Below are positions 1 through 15,373 of a stretch of DNA of 64,000 nucleotides, in pieces; within the stretch, counting starts at the first letter, position 1; the number at the start of each line of letters is the position of its first letter. The notes beneath the pieces are model-generated. The model was not told the origin of the DNA. It ran no database searches and saw nothing but the letters and a program-made list of their open reading frames with translations. Made by a program: the position numbers and the translations under genes. The stretch lies in contig NZ_JABEPQ010000004.1 of NCBI RefSeq assembly GCF_013041615.1, forward strand, positions 1 through 64,000, read 5' to 3'. This DNA comes from Knoellia koreensis. Lineage in GTDB: Bacteria; Actinomycetota; Actinomycetes; Actinomycetales; Dermatophilaceae.

Positions 1-56
1 TCGACAACGCCCGGCGTGCCCGACTTGCCACCCGCCGAGAACACCGCCAGGATCAC
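1..56 (-). CDS. possible 5' end of an unidentified gene, cut by the window edge
   Basis: On the minus strand an AGGAGG-like ribosome site (about 69-74) precedes two candidate starts. A GTG at 56-54 opens a frame reading V-I-L-A-V-F-S-A-G-G-K-S-G-T-P-G-V-V to the edge. An overlapping ATG at 60-58 opens another frame that also stays open. The GTG frame vaguely resembles the N-terminus of MinD/CpaE-like ATPases (hydrophobic strand, then a Gly-rich turn), but 18 residues cannot settle this. It may not be a gene. Confidence 0.25.
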   Translation of the reverse strand, partial: MILAVFSAGGKSGTPGVV

Positions 57-182
57 CCATGAGCACCGCCTCCTGGCTGGGTATTTCAACCGCCAACTGG
101 TGCATTTACTCAGACGCACCTCGGCCCCGAAACCACCCCACCATGCCGACCCACCGGCACCAGTGCCCGGGGACCAACACGA

Positions 183-227
183 AAGGGCGGGTATGCCGCG
201 TGGTGACCACGCGGCATACCCGCCCTT
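183..227 (-). terminator. 22-bp-arm palindrome downstream of rpoC, probable terminator
   Basis: The arms 183-204 and 206-227 are perfectly complementary over 22 bp with a 1-nt centre. The palindrome lies 26 bp past the rpoC stop and is followed on the transcript strand by TTTC. Each arm contains the octamer GTATGCCG/CGGCATAC that recurs across the window. A U-poor intrinsic terminator is usual in high-GC actinobacteria, so termination of rpoBC transcription is the likely role. Confidence 0.7.
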
Positions 228-253
228 GTCGTGCGGTGCCCTCAGGCGAGCAC

Positions 254-4141
<3,888 letters not shown>

Positions 4142-4202
4142 GTGGTTCCTTCTCTCCGTGTCTCTAGCTAAATCTGTGTCAATCGTGGGTCTGCAAGAGG
4201 TG

Positions 4203-4265
4203 CGGTATGCCGGGTGGCCGGCTCGCGGGTGACGTCACCACGCGTGGTGACCACCCGGCATACCG
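4203..4265. repeat. nested palindromes in the rpoB-rpoC spacer
   Basis: The outer arms 4203-4217 and 4251-4265 are perfectly complementary over 15 bp, and each carries the GTATGCCG octamer. Inside is a perfect 16-bp palindrome, TCACCACGCGTGGTGA, at 4235-4250. The element fills half of the spacer between rpoB and rpoC, overlapping the end of neither gene. It could be a partial terminator, an RNA-processing site that sets the beta/beta' ratio, or a passive copy of a dispersed repeat. No T-tract follows it. Confidence 0.6.
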
Positions 4266-4266
4266 A

Positions 4267-7743
<3,477 letters not shown>

Positions 7744-7895
7744 GGAGGGGTCCTTCCACGGGCCTGTATTCGTCAATCGAGAGGGCGCCAGCCGCGATCA
7801 CGGCCACGTGGGGCACCGGCCGGGATCCGTGCCGGAGGGCACGACTGAGGGCTGGTGACTTGCGGGGTCGACGAAAGAGGGCAGCGCAAAGGAAG

Positions 7896-7925
7896 AGCAT
7901 ACACGAAAAGGGCAGGGCCGTCCAA
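7896..7925 (-). promoter_or_regulatory. candidate housekeeping-sigma promoter for rpoBC
   Basis: On the minus strand TTGGAC (7925-7920) and TATGCT (7901-7896) are separated by 18 nt, an acceptable sigma-70-type arrangement. Transcription would start near 7889, giving a leader of about 145 nt before the rpoB TTG start. This is pattern matching only; other boxes are possible. Confidence 0.4.
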
Positions 7926-8081
7926 CCGTGTCCAGTCCGCTCGATGAGCGACCGTCGACGGGGGTCTGCCTCGGGCCTTGCGGCGCCAGTGCGAATCGAC
8001 GCCCACGAGGATGACGTGCCCCGGGGCCGACGTCAAGGGCGCCGCGCCGAACGGACGATGCAGGGGCGTCCCGGGTATGCC

Positions 8082-8111
8082 GCGGCGACGCCCCCGTGGG
8101 GACGTCGCCGC
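8082..8111 (-). terminator. hairpin after the Mce operon
   Basis: The arms GCGGCGACG (8082-8090) and CGTCGCCGC (8103-8111) extend inward through a CCCC/GGGG pairing, giving about 13 paired bases with one bulge. The hairpin lies 54 bp past the stop of the last Mce-operon gene and touches a GTATGCCG octamer at 8075-8082. There is no U-tract. Confidence 0.5.
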
Positions 8112-8165
8112 AGGTGAGGAGGGGTGCGGCCAGGGTCCGTGGCAGATCTCGACCAAGGACCTTGG

Positions 8166-8936
8166 CTAGAAGGCCTCGACCTTGCTGATCAGCCAGCGGT
8201 CGCCGACCTTGCGCATCGTGGCCATCACCCGGTTCTGGTCCACCACCGGGTTCTTGGTGTCGGCACCGACCCGGGCCTGGTTGACGAACGCGAGGACCTT
8301 GACCGTGGTCGGCGATGAGCTCATCACGCCGATGTCGGACACCTTGGCCTGCACGACGGTCTGGTTCTTGACCGCCAGCGGCTTGATGTCCTTGTCCATG
8401 GCCTGGGTGAACTCGCCCTTGAACGACCCCGTCAGCAGGCCCTGGACCTGTGCCTGCTGGGCGTCGATGGTCTTGTAGTTGTAGCTGAGGAGCTGCTCGA
8501 TCGAGGTGCGGGCCTGGCTGGCGGCCGCGCGGTCGGACGCGTCCTGGGCTCCCGGGTCGCGCAGGCTGACGCCCAGCACCACCCCGAGCGCGGCCAGGCT
8601 GGCCACCAGCGCCACGAGGGGTGCGATCCACCGGCGCCGACCCGTGGCCGCCCGCTCGGACCCGGGCTGCCTGGGGGTCTTCGGCGCCTTGGGCTCCTTG
8701 GCCGGCTTCGCGGTCCTGGCCTGGCGCTTGGACTCCGGCGTCACCTCGGGAACCGGGGCCGGGGCGGCGGCGCGCGGCCGTCGCTCCCCCGCGATCCGAC
8801 GCCGCTGCGCGACCTTGCTGTCCCGCGCCCGAGTCTCAGCCGAGCTCGACCGGCTCAGCTCAGCAACCGCTCCGGGCCTCCCCCGCTGCGCTCCTCCGTT
8901 TCCTGCGCGAACGCTTCGCTCAGCCGACGAACTCAA
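8166..8936 (-). CDS. Mce-associated membrane protein (second of two)
   Basis: This predicted 256-residue protein has a basic, Ala/Pro/Lys-rich cytoplasmic N-terminus, one transmembrane helix (region around WIAPLVALVASLAALGVV) and an extracytoplasmic NTF2-like domain ending in W-L-I-S-K-V-E. This is the standard plan of the Mce-associated (Mas) proteins that stabilise or assist Mce lipid importers. The start is a TTG overlapping the end of the preceding gene, chosen because GGTGGAG lies 5 nt upstream; frames extending further run into that gene. It is the last gene of the operon and pairs with its paralogue at 8920-9504. Family membership is well supported; the precise molecular role is inferred. 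Confidence 0.8.
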   Translation of the reverse strand: MSSSAERSVRAGNGGAQRGRPGAVAELSRSSSAETRARDSKVAQRRRIAGERRPRAAAPAPVPEVTPESKRQARTAKPAKEPKAPKTPRQPGSERAATGRRRWIAPLVALVASLAALGVVLGVSLRDPGAQDASDRAAASQARTSIEQLLSYNYKTIDAQQAQVQGLLTGSFKGEFTQAMDKDIKPLAVKNQTVVQAKVSDIGVMSSSPTTVKVLAFVNQARVGADTKNPVVDQNRVMATMRKVGDRWLISKVEAF

Positions 8937-9504
8937 GGTTCTCCACCTTCCACTGCTCGCCGACCAGACGCAGGTCGAGCCGCATCCGGTAGGTCTTGGT
9001 CTCACCGTCGGGCACGGAGGTGTTCTTGGTCGGCGCGACCACGCCCACCAGCGCCACCGCCGAGTCACGGTCCCCGCTCACCAGCGCAGCCTCGGTGCGC
9101 TGCACCGTCGAGACCGACTTGTTGGCGACGAGCACCTTCTTCAGCTGGTCCACCGACGCGGAGTAGCTCTTGAGGAACTCCCCGGTGGCACCGGCCTTGA
9201 CGCGGTTCGTGTCGGCGTCGACCTTCTCGTAGTCCACGGTGACGAAGTTGACGGCCAGCTGTTTGGCCGCCGCGAGCGCGGCCGAGTTGGCCTGCTCGGT
9301 CTGCCGCGCGGCATACCACTCACGGCCCCTCGTGGCAGCGAGCGCGACCGTCGCGACCAGGGCGAGGACCACCAGGGTCCAGAGCAGCTTGGGAGTGACG
9401 TGCAACCCGATCCGTCGGGGTGCCTTCGTCGTGCTGGACCCGGCCACGCTCTCGCGGCCGGAGTCCTTCACCGCCCTCCCGGCTTGGGTGGTGATCGTGC
9501 TCAT
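8920..9504 (-). CDS. Mce-associated membrane protein (first of two)
   Basis: This 194-residue protein has a cytoplasmic N-terminus of about 45 residues, one transmembrane helix (LLWTLVVLALVATVALAAT) and an extracytoplasmic NTF2-like domain ending in W-K-V-E-N-L-E-F-V-G, as in Mce-associated proteins. The start ATG at 9504 follows a perfect AGGAGG six bases upstream and overlaps the mceF stop by ATGA, so translation is coupled. Its paralogue follows with a 17-bp overlap. It presumably sits in the membrane beside the Mce channel, probably helping complex stability. That role is known for mycobacterial homologues and inferred here. Confidence 0.82.
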   Translation of the reverse strand: MSTITTQAGRAVKDSGRESVAGSSTTKAPRRIGLHVTPKLLWTLVVLALVATVALAATRGREWYAARQTEQANSAALAAAKQLAVNFVTVDYEKVDADTNRVKAGATGEFLKSYSASVDQLKKVLVANKSVSTVQRTEAALVSGDRDSAVALVGVVAPTKNTSVPDGETKTYRMRLDLRLVGEQWKVENLEFVG

Positions 9505-10787
9505 CGAGCAGCCTCCTTCATGATCCACAACCACGAGGAGTCGCTGCTCTCACCTCCCGTGGGGGGCTGGGGCACCGACACCTGTGCGGTCGGTATGCCC
9601 AACGAGGCAGCCATGCCCGGGGATACGGGTTGGTCACCGAAAGCGAGCGGGACGGACGAGCCGGGTATGCCGGTGGGTCCGGGAGCGTTCTGCGCGCCGC
9701 GCACGCTCGAGGCCGACCCGCGGGGCAGCGCGCACCGCGCGGAGGTGTTGGCCTTGGTGTTCGACGTCTCCTGCGGCGTGCGCTTGGTCGTGCCCTCGTA
9801 GCCGCGCTCGCAGACCGGGCCGTCCTGGCTGAGGGCGAGGCCGAAGTTGGCGGAGTAGCGCCCGTCCTTGGCCGACTTGTCGACCACGGTGAAGCCACCG
9901 GCGACGACGTCGGGGTAGGTCACGAGCAGCTGGCGGATGCCGGCGACGTTCGAGGTCGTCACCTGGCCGACCGTGATGAGGTTGGCGATCAGGGTGGCGA
10001 GGTTGCCCTGGTTGTCGCGGATCAGCGACTCGAGCTCCTTGGACGCCACGGCGCCGCGGTCGAGGACGAGCCGCAGGTCCGGGTCGGACGTCTTGAGCGT
10101 GGCGGTGAGGCCCTCGAAGTTGGACGCGAACGTCTTGATCTGGCCCGACGTGTCGCGCTGGGTGTCCAGCACGATTCGGCCGTCGTCGAGCAGCTTGACC
10201 GTCTCCGGCAGCGCCTCGGTGGCCGACCTCGTCAGCTTGTCGCCGCTGTCGATGAGCCGCTGGAGGTCGGTGCCGCCACCCTCGAAGGCCTGACCGAGCT
10301 CGTCGACCACGACCCGCAGGTCCTTCTTGTCGACGGAGTTGACGGTCTGGTCGAGGTCGAGCAGCAAGGTGTCGACGCGCAGGGGAAAGGCCGTGTCCTT
10401 GCGTGGGATCACGTCGCCGTTGGCGAGGACCGGGCCGCCCTCGCGGCGCGGCTGGAAGTCGAGGTACTGCTCACCGACGGCGGAGCGGTTCTCCACGACG
10501 ACCTTGGTGTCCTTGGGGATCTTCACGCCGCGCTGGATCTTGGCGTCGACGAGGACACCGTCCTTGGACAGGCGCAGGCCGTCGACCCGTCCGACGGTGA
10601 CGCCGCGGTAGGACACCTCGGAACCGACGAAGATCCCGCCGGACTGCTCGAAGTTGGCCGACACGTGGTACTGCCCACCGACCAACCGGTCGTACAGGCC
10701 GACGTACTTGGCCGACAGCAGGCTCACGGTCACCAGCGTGATGAGGAGGAAGGCGAACAGCTGCACCTTGACGCCGCGGCGGATCAT
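9501..10787 (-). CDS. Mce family substrate-binding protein, MceF position
   Basis: This is the last of six Mce proteins, 428 residues, starting MIRRGVKVQ at ATG 10787 behind GGGAGGTGG. It has one N-terminal membrane helix (about residues 9-30), then the MlaD/MCE domain (V-S-A-N-F-E-Q-S-G-G through Y-L-D-F-Q-P) and a long helical Mce C-terminal region. It ends in a Pro/Ser-rich tail. MCE proteins form the periplasm-spanning tunnel of actinobacterial lipid importers. The start overlaps the mceE stop by 4 bp. The order in the operon assigns it to position F; the transported lipid cannot be deduced. Confidence 0.88.
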   Translation of the reverse strand: MIRRGVKVQLFAFLLITLVTVSLLSAKYVGLYDRLVGGQYHVSANFEQSGGIFVGSEVSYRGVTVGRVDGLRLSKDGVLVDAKIQRGVKIPKDTKVVVENRSAVGEQYLDFQPRREGGPVLANGDVIPRKDTAFPLRVDTLLLDLDQTVNSVDKKDLRVVVDELGQAFEGGGTDLQRLIDSGDKLTRSATEALPETVKLLDDGRIVLDTQRDTSGQIKTFASNFEGLTATLKTSDPDLRLVLDRGAVASKELESLIRDNQGNLATLIANLITVGQVTTSNVAGIRQLLVTYPDVVAGGFTVVDKSAKDGRYSANFGLALSQDGPVCERGYEGTTKRTPQETSNTKANTSARCALPRGSASSVRGAQNAPGPTGIPGSSVPLAFGDQPVSPGMAASLGIPTAQVSVPQPPTGGESSDSSWLWIMKEAAR

Positions 10788-12052
10788 GCGCCACCTCCCG
10801 AGCACAAGACCGGGATCGAGCAGGACGGCGGTCGCGACGTCGACGGGCTCGGCTTCGGCGTCGGCTTGGGGGTCGGGGTGGTCGACTGCTTGGGCAGGAC
10901 CTGGCCGAGCGGGTTGTCCGGGACCGTGATCGGTGGCACCACCCCACCACCGTTGCCGAGACCACCGATAATCCCACCCAGGTTGTCCAGCGGGTTCCCC
11001 GAACCGCCTCCTGCGCCGCCGGCCCCACCGCCAGCACCACCAGTGCCACTGGCGGCGAGGTTCTGCAGCAGCGTGGTGAGGTTGAGGTTCATCTCGGCGG
11101 ACATGTTGGTGTAGTCGCCCTTCATCGCGCCCACGGCGGAGTCGGGGAACGGGTAGGTCAACAGCAGCTGCAACGACTTGGGCAGGTTGTCCCCCGCCTT
11201 GGTGAGCTCGGTGAGGATCGGCTCCAGCGCCTTGAGGTTGGCGGCCGTGTCAGCCTTGCTCTGCTGGATCACCTGGGTGCCGACTGCCCCGAGCCGGCTG
11301 AGCGCCTGGAGCATCTGCACCAGCTGCTGGCGCTGGTCGGCGAGGATCTTCAGCCCCTTCGGCAGCGCCTCGATGGCGGCGGCGATGTCGTCCTTCTGCG
11401 CCGCGAGCTTGGCCGACAGCTTGTCGATGTTGTCGATGGCCCGCACGATCTCGGCCTTCTGCTGGTCGAGGCCGCCGACGAAGGTGTTGAGCTGCTTGAT
11501 GAGGTCGCGGATCTCGGTCTGGTTGCCGTTCATCGCGTTGTTGAGCTCGGTCTCGATGGTCTTGAGCTGCGCGACGCCACCGCCGTTGAGCAGCAACGAC
11601 ATCGCGGACAGCACCTCCTCGACCTCCGGGTTGCGGCCGGTGCGGTCGATCGGGATGTTGTCGCCCTCACCGAGCCGGCCCTGCGGCTTGGCGGTGGTGG
11701 GTGGCTCGAGCGCGACGTACTTCTCACCGAGCAGCGACGTCTGCTTGATCTCGGCAATCGCGTTGTCGGGCAGGTCGACCGACTTCGGCAGCCGCAATGT
11801 GACCCTGGCGGTCCACCCGTTCAGCTCGATCTTCTCGACCGAGCCGACCGTGGCGTCGTTGACCTTGACCGACGACTGGGGCACGAGGTCGAGGACGTCG
11901 GCGAACTCGGCCGTCACCCGGAAGATGTCACCGCGCTGGGCCGCCCCACCGGGCAACGGCAGGTCGAACGCGCCCTGGCACCCACTGAGCGTCAGCACGG
12001 CACCCACCGCGCCGGCCACGACGAGCCGGCGACCCGGCATACCAGTCAGCAT
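10784..12052 (-). CDS. Mce family lipoprotein, MceE position
   Basis: This is a 422-residue Mce protein made as a lipoprotein: a short basic N-terminus, a hydrophobic signal and the lipobox L-S-G-C at about residues 22-25. The MCE domain follows (V-T-A-E-F-A-D-V ... Y-V-A-L-E-P-P), then a helical stretch and a Gly-rich and Pro/Thr-rich tail. The fifth Mce protein is typically the lipoprotein (LprK type in mycobacteria), so both position and lipobox agree. The ATG at 12052 overlaps the preceding TGA by one base. The GTATGCC octamer lies in its signal-peptide coding region (12025-12032). Confidence 0.9.
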   Translation of the reverse strand: MLTGMPGRRLVVAGAVGAVLTLSGCQGAFDLPLPGGAAQRGDIFRVTAEFADVLDLVPQSSVKVNDATVGSVEKIELNGWTARVTLRLPKSVDLPDNAIAEIKQTSLLGEKYVALEPPTTAKPQGRLGEGDNIPIDRTGRNPEVEEVLSAMSLLLNGGGVAQLKTIETELNNAMNGNQTEIRDLIKQLNTFVGGLDQQKAEIVRAIDNIDKLSAKLAAQKDDIAAAIEALPKGLKILADQRQQLVQMLQALSRLGAVGTQVIQQSKADTAANLKALEPILTELTKAGDNLPKSLQLLLTYPFPDSAVGAMKGDYTNMSAEMNLNLTTLLQNLAASGTGGAGGGAGGAGGGSGNPLDNLGGIIGGLGNGGGVVPPITVPDNPLGQVLPKQSTTPTPKPTPKPSPSTSRPPSCSIPVLCSGGGA

Positions 12053-13353
12053 CACTTGGCCACCTCCAGCAGGCCGCCCAGGGACGGGTCGGCACCACGC
12101 ACCGTCACCGCCGCACCTTCGGCGGTGGACGCCGCCGTACCCTGTGGGGCCGCGCTGCGCTGGGTCGTGCCAGCGTCGGCCGACTGCTGCACGGTGTTCG
12201 GCTGGGGAACCGCCGACAACAGGTCGATCGGCAGCTTGAGGCCCAGCCCACCGAGCTGGTCGAGCAGGGCACCGACGGGCTTGAGCAGGTCGGTGATGCT
12301 CTTGCAGACGTTCGTCACGTTGGGCAGGTTGGAGCTCTGGACCAGGCTGCACAACAGGTTGCCCAGCTTGAGGTTCTCGGCGATGTTGGCGCGGGTGTCG
12401 AGGGTGCCGGTCTTGGGGTTGTAGGCGTTCTGGAGGTTGCTGACCGCCACCGGTGCGTTGGCCAGCGTCTCGGCGAGGGCGTCGCGCTGCTTGGCGACGG
12501 TGCCGGTGACCGAGGCGAGCTGGTCGATGTTCTTGGTGAGCCCCGCGCGGTTGTCCTGCACGAACGAGCTGACCTCGCTCAGCGCCACCGCGAGGTTCTT
12601 CAGGGCCGCCGCGAGGTCGTCGCGCTCCCCGTCGAGCTGCTCGGACACCGTCGCCAGGTCGGCGTTGAGCCGCCGCACCTGCGCGTCGTTGGTGGCCAGC
12701 ATCGTGGTGAAGGTCTGGAGGTTCTTGACCGTGCCGAACAGGTCGTTGCGGCCGCCGGACAGGGTCTGCAGGGCGAGGGAGAGGTCCCGGGTCGTGTCGT
12801 GCAGCTGCTTGCCCTGGCCGTCGAGGTTGGCGGCACCGGTGGCGAGTGCGTCGGCGAACGCGCCGTTCTTGTTGGCGCCCTGTGGACCCAGCGCCACGAG
12901 CAGGTCGTCGAGGCTGGAGGAGATGCGGTCGAGCTCGACGGGCACGGCCGTGCGGTCCAGCCCGATCCTCGCCCCGTCCTTCATCACCGGCCCATGCTTG
13001 TATGCCGGGAGGAGCTGGACGTAGCGGTCGCTCACCAGCGAGGGCGCGACGATGGCGGCCTTGGCGTCCGCCGGCACCTTGTACTTGCGGTCGAACTCGA
13101 AGACGACCTTGACCTTGTCACCCATCGGCGTCACCTCGTCGACCTTGCCGACCTGGACGCCCAGGATGCGCACGTCCGACCCCGGGAAGAGGCCGACCGC
13201 GCGGGTGAACTCGCCGGTGACCCGCACGACGTCCTTGCGCGGCCAGAAGGCGTAGGCGCCGGCCGCGAGGGCGACGACGAGCAGGGCCGCCACGAGCTTG
13301 CCGATCAGGCCGAACTGGGGCAGCTGCGGGAGCCGCGGCATACGAGGCGCCAT
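12052..13353 (-). CDS. Mce family protein, MceD position
   Basis: This 433-residue Mce protein has an N-terminal helix (about residues 16-35), an MCE domain beginning V-V-R-V-T-G-E-F and ending Y-V-Q-L-L-P, then a long helical domain and an Ala/Thr-rich tail. The ATG at 13353 sits behind GGGAGG and overlaps the mceC stop by one base, so the gene is translationally coupled within the operon. It is a structural subunit of the lipid-import tunnel. Assignment to position D is by gene order. Confidence 0.87.
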   Translation of the reverse strand: MAPRMPRLPQLPQFGLIGKLVAALLVVALAAGAYAFWPRKDVVRVTGEFTRAVGLFPGSDVRILGVQVGKVDEVTPMGDKVKVVFEFDRKYKVPADAKAAIVAPSLVSDRYVQLLPAYKHGPVMKDGARIGLDRTAVPVELDRISSSLDDLLVALGPQGANKNGAFADALATGAANLDGQGKQLHDTTRDLSLALQTLSGGRNDLFGTVKNLQTFTTMLATNDAQVRRLNADLATVSEQLDGERDDLAAALKNLAVALSEVSSFVQDNRAGLTKNIDQLASVTGTVAKQRDALAETLANAPVAVSNLQNAYNPKTGTLDTRANIAENLKLGNLLCSLVQSSNLPNVTNVCKSITDLLKPVGALLDQLGGLGLKLPIDLLSAVPQPNTVQQSADAGTTQRSAAPQGTAASTAEGAAVTVRGADPSLGGLLEVAK

Positions 13354-14327
13354 CACTTGCCTCCCGGGATGCTGACCGGGCTGGTCAGGTTGGCGATGTA
13401 GGTGTCGAACCACCGGCCGTTGCCGAGCACGTTGGAGAACAGGCGGGTGAACGGCGCCATCGCGGCGATCGTGTCGTTGAGGTCCTGCTCGTGCTTCTGG
13501 AGCACCGCGAGCACCTTGGTCAGCTGGTCGAGGGCGGGCTTGAGCTCGGCCCGGTTCTCCCGCACCAGGGCGGTCAGCTGCTGGGCCATCGCTGAGGTGT
13601 TGGTGAAGAGGGTGTGGATGGCGTCGCGCCGCGCGTTGAGCTCGACGAGGAGCAGGTCGGAGTTCTTGATGATCGACTCGATCGACTTGTTCCGCTGGGC
13701 GACGGTGCCGGAGACGCTGTTGGCCGACGCCAGCAGCCGCTTGAGCTCGGCGTCGCGCGAGGCGATGGTGTTGGAGAGCCGGCTCAGCCCGTCGAGGGCC
13801 GCCTTGACGTCGGGCGGGCTGTCCCGGAACTCGGTCGCGAGCGTGGTGAGCGACTTGGCCAGCTGGGTGGTGTCGATCTGCTCGGTCGTCTCGGTGAGGT
13901 CGGAGAAGGCGTTGACGATGTCGTAGGACGAGACGGTCCGGTCGATCGGGATCTCGCTGTCGGCCTTGAGCTGGCCGGGCCCGGCGGGCTCGAGGGCGAG
14001 GTACTTCTGGCCGAGCAGGGTCTTCATCCGGATCGAGGCACCGGTCTGCGTCCCGAAGGCCGCAGGCTCGGTCACCTTGAAGTCGACGACGACGTGGTCG
14101 CCGGCGAGGTCGACGTTCTTGACCTTGCCGACCTTCACTCCGGCGATCCGGACGTCGTCACCGTCGCGCAGGCCACCGGCCTCGCTGAATGCCGCGCGGT
14201 AGCTGTCGCCGCCACCGATGATCGGCAGGCTGCCGACGTTGAACGCCAGGACCAGCAGGATGGCGATGATCGTCAGACCGGCTGCCCCGATGGGGACGGG
14301 GTTGCGCTCGCGGAACGGGATGGCCAT
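13353..14327 (-). CDS. Mce family protein, MceC position
   Basis: This 324-residue protein starts MAIPFRERNPVPIGA, followed by a transmembrane helix and an MCE domain (Y-R-A-A-F-S-E-A-G-G to Y-L-A-L-E-P-A-G). Its helical C-terminus ends in W-F-D-T-Y-I-A-N, a short pattern repeated in MceB (W-F-N-F-Y-M). The ATG at 14327 lies 2 bp past the mceB stop. It lacks the long low-complexity tail of the neighbouring Mce proteins. Confidence 0.87.
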   Translation of the reverse strand: MAIPFRERNPVPIGAAGLTIIAILLVLAFNVGSLPIIGGGDSYRAAFSEAGGLRDGDDVRIAGVKVGKVKNVDLAGDHVVVDFKVTEPAAFGTQTGASIRMKTLLGQKYLALEPAGPGQLKADSEIPIDRTVSSYDIVNAFSDLTETTEQIDTTQLAKSLTTLATEFRDSPPDVKAALDGLSRLSNTIASRDAELKRLLASANSVSGTVAQRNKSIESIIKNSDLLLVELNARRDAIHTLFTNTSAMAQQLTALVRENRAELKPALDQLTKVLAVLQKHEQDLNDTIAAMAPFTRLFSNVLGNGRWFDTYIANLTSPVSIPGGK

Positions 14328-14329
14328 GG

Positions 14330-15373
14330 CTAGTTGCACCTCGCGTCCGAGGCAGCGGCGGGCTTGCCGATGTTCTGCTTGACCGCGGGCAGGCCCGCGA
14401 CCGACGGGACGATGATCGTGCCGTCGAAGCTGCACATGTAGAAGTTGAACCAGGAGCCGTAGGACCCGGTCCGGGTGATCGTGTTGATCTTGCCCGGCGA
14501 GGTCGAGAGGAACTTCTCGAAGGTCGCGGTGTTGGACGGCTTGTTGAGGTTGGTCGACAGGGCCCTCAGCTGCTTGACGTCAGCCTGGATGGAGGGCCGG
14601 GTCACCTTGAGCAGGTCGGCGGTCTCTGCGGTGAGCGAGTTGATGTTCGTCAGCGACTCACCGATGGCCTTGCGGTCGGCGGCCAGCCCCGACATGAACC
14701 GCTGGAGCTGGTCGATGAGGTCCTTGAAGGCCGCGTCGTGCTGGTCGACGGTGGACAACACCGTGTTGAGGTTGGTGATGGTGCGACCGATGACGGCGTC
14801 GCGGTCAGCGAGGGTCGAGGTGACCGAGGCCGTCTTGGCCAGCAACGAGTTGATGTCACCGCCCTCGCCCTGCAGGACGCTGATGATGTTGGCCGACAGG
14901 TCGTTGACGTCCTTGGGCGACAGGGCCGCGAACAGCGGCTTGAACCCGTTGAACAGGACGGTGAGGTCGAGCGCCGACTGGGTGTGGTCGAGCCCCAGGG
15001 TCGCGCCGTCCTTCAGCGGGGCGGCGCCACCGACCTCTTGGGTGAGGGCGATGTAGCGCTCGCCGACGAGGTTGCGGTACTTGATCGTCGCCTTCGTGCC
15101 CTGGGTCAGCACGCTGGTCTTGAGCACGTTGAACTCGACCTCGGCGTTGACGCGGTTCTTGGCGATGCCGATCTTCTTGACCTCGCCGACGCGCACACCG
15201 GCGATGCGCACCTCCTGCCCCTGGGCGAGGCCGGTGACGTCCTTGAAGACCGCCTTGTAGGTGTACTTGTCGCCGAACTGGGTGTTGGCGATGGTCGCGG
15301 CGAGGGTGCCGGTCGCGAGCAGGGTGACGGCGACGAAGACGAGGAACTTGACCAGGCTCGATCGGGTGCTCAC
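14330..15373 (-). CDS. Mce family protein, MceB position
   Basis: This 347-residue protein has one N-terminal helix (K-F-L-V-F-V-A-V-T-L-L), an MCE domain (Y-K-A-V-F-K-D-V-T-G to Y-I-A-L-T-Q) and a helical C-terminal region. The terminal Cys pair (C-S-F-D and D-A-R-C-N) matches MceB proteins, which often end in a conserved Cys. The start is GTG at 15373, overlapping the mceA stop by GTGA. Confidence 0.87.
   Translation of the reverse strand: MSTRSSLVKFLVFVAVTLLATGTLAATIANTQFGDKYTYKAVFKDVTGLAQGQEVRIAGVRVGEVKKIGIAKNRVNAEVEFNVLKTSVLTQGTKATIKYRNLVGERYIALTQEVGGAAPLKDGATLGLDHTQSALDLTVLFNGFKPLFAALSPKDVNDLSANIISVLQGEGGDINSLLAKTASVTSTLADRDAVIGRTITNLNTVLSTVDQHDAAFKDLIDQLQRFMSGLAADRKAIGESLTNINSLTAETADLLKVTRPSIQADVKQLRALSTNLNKPSNTATFEKFLSTSPGKINTITRTGSYGSWFNFYMCSFDGTIIVPSVAGLPAVKQNIGKPAAASDARCN

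Larger units (their letters stand above)
7744..8165. other. intergenic region between the Mce operon end and rpoB
   Basis: This 422-bp stretch has no convincing gene. It contains the probable Mce-operon terminator (8082-8111), one GTATGCCG octamer at 8075-8082, a candidate rpoB promoter (7896-7925) and the rpoB leader. Short frames here lack ribosome sites and recognisable protein sequence. Confidence 0.6.
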
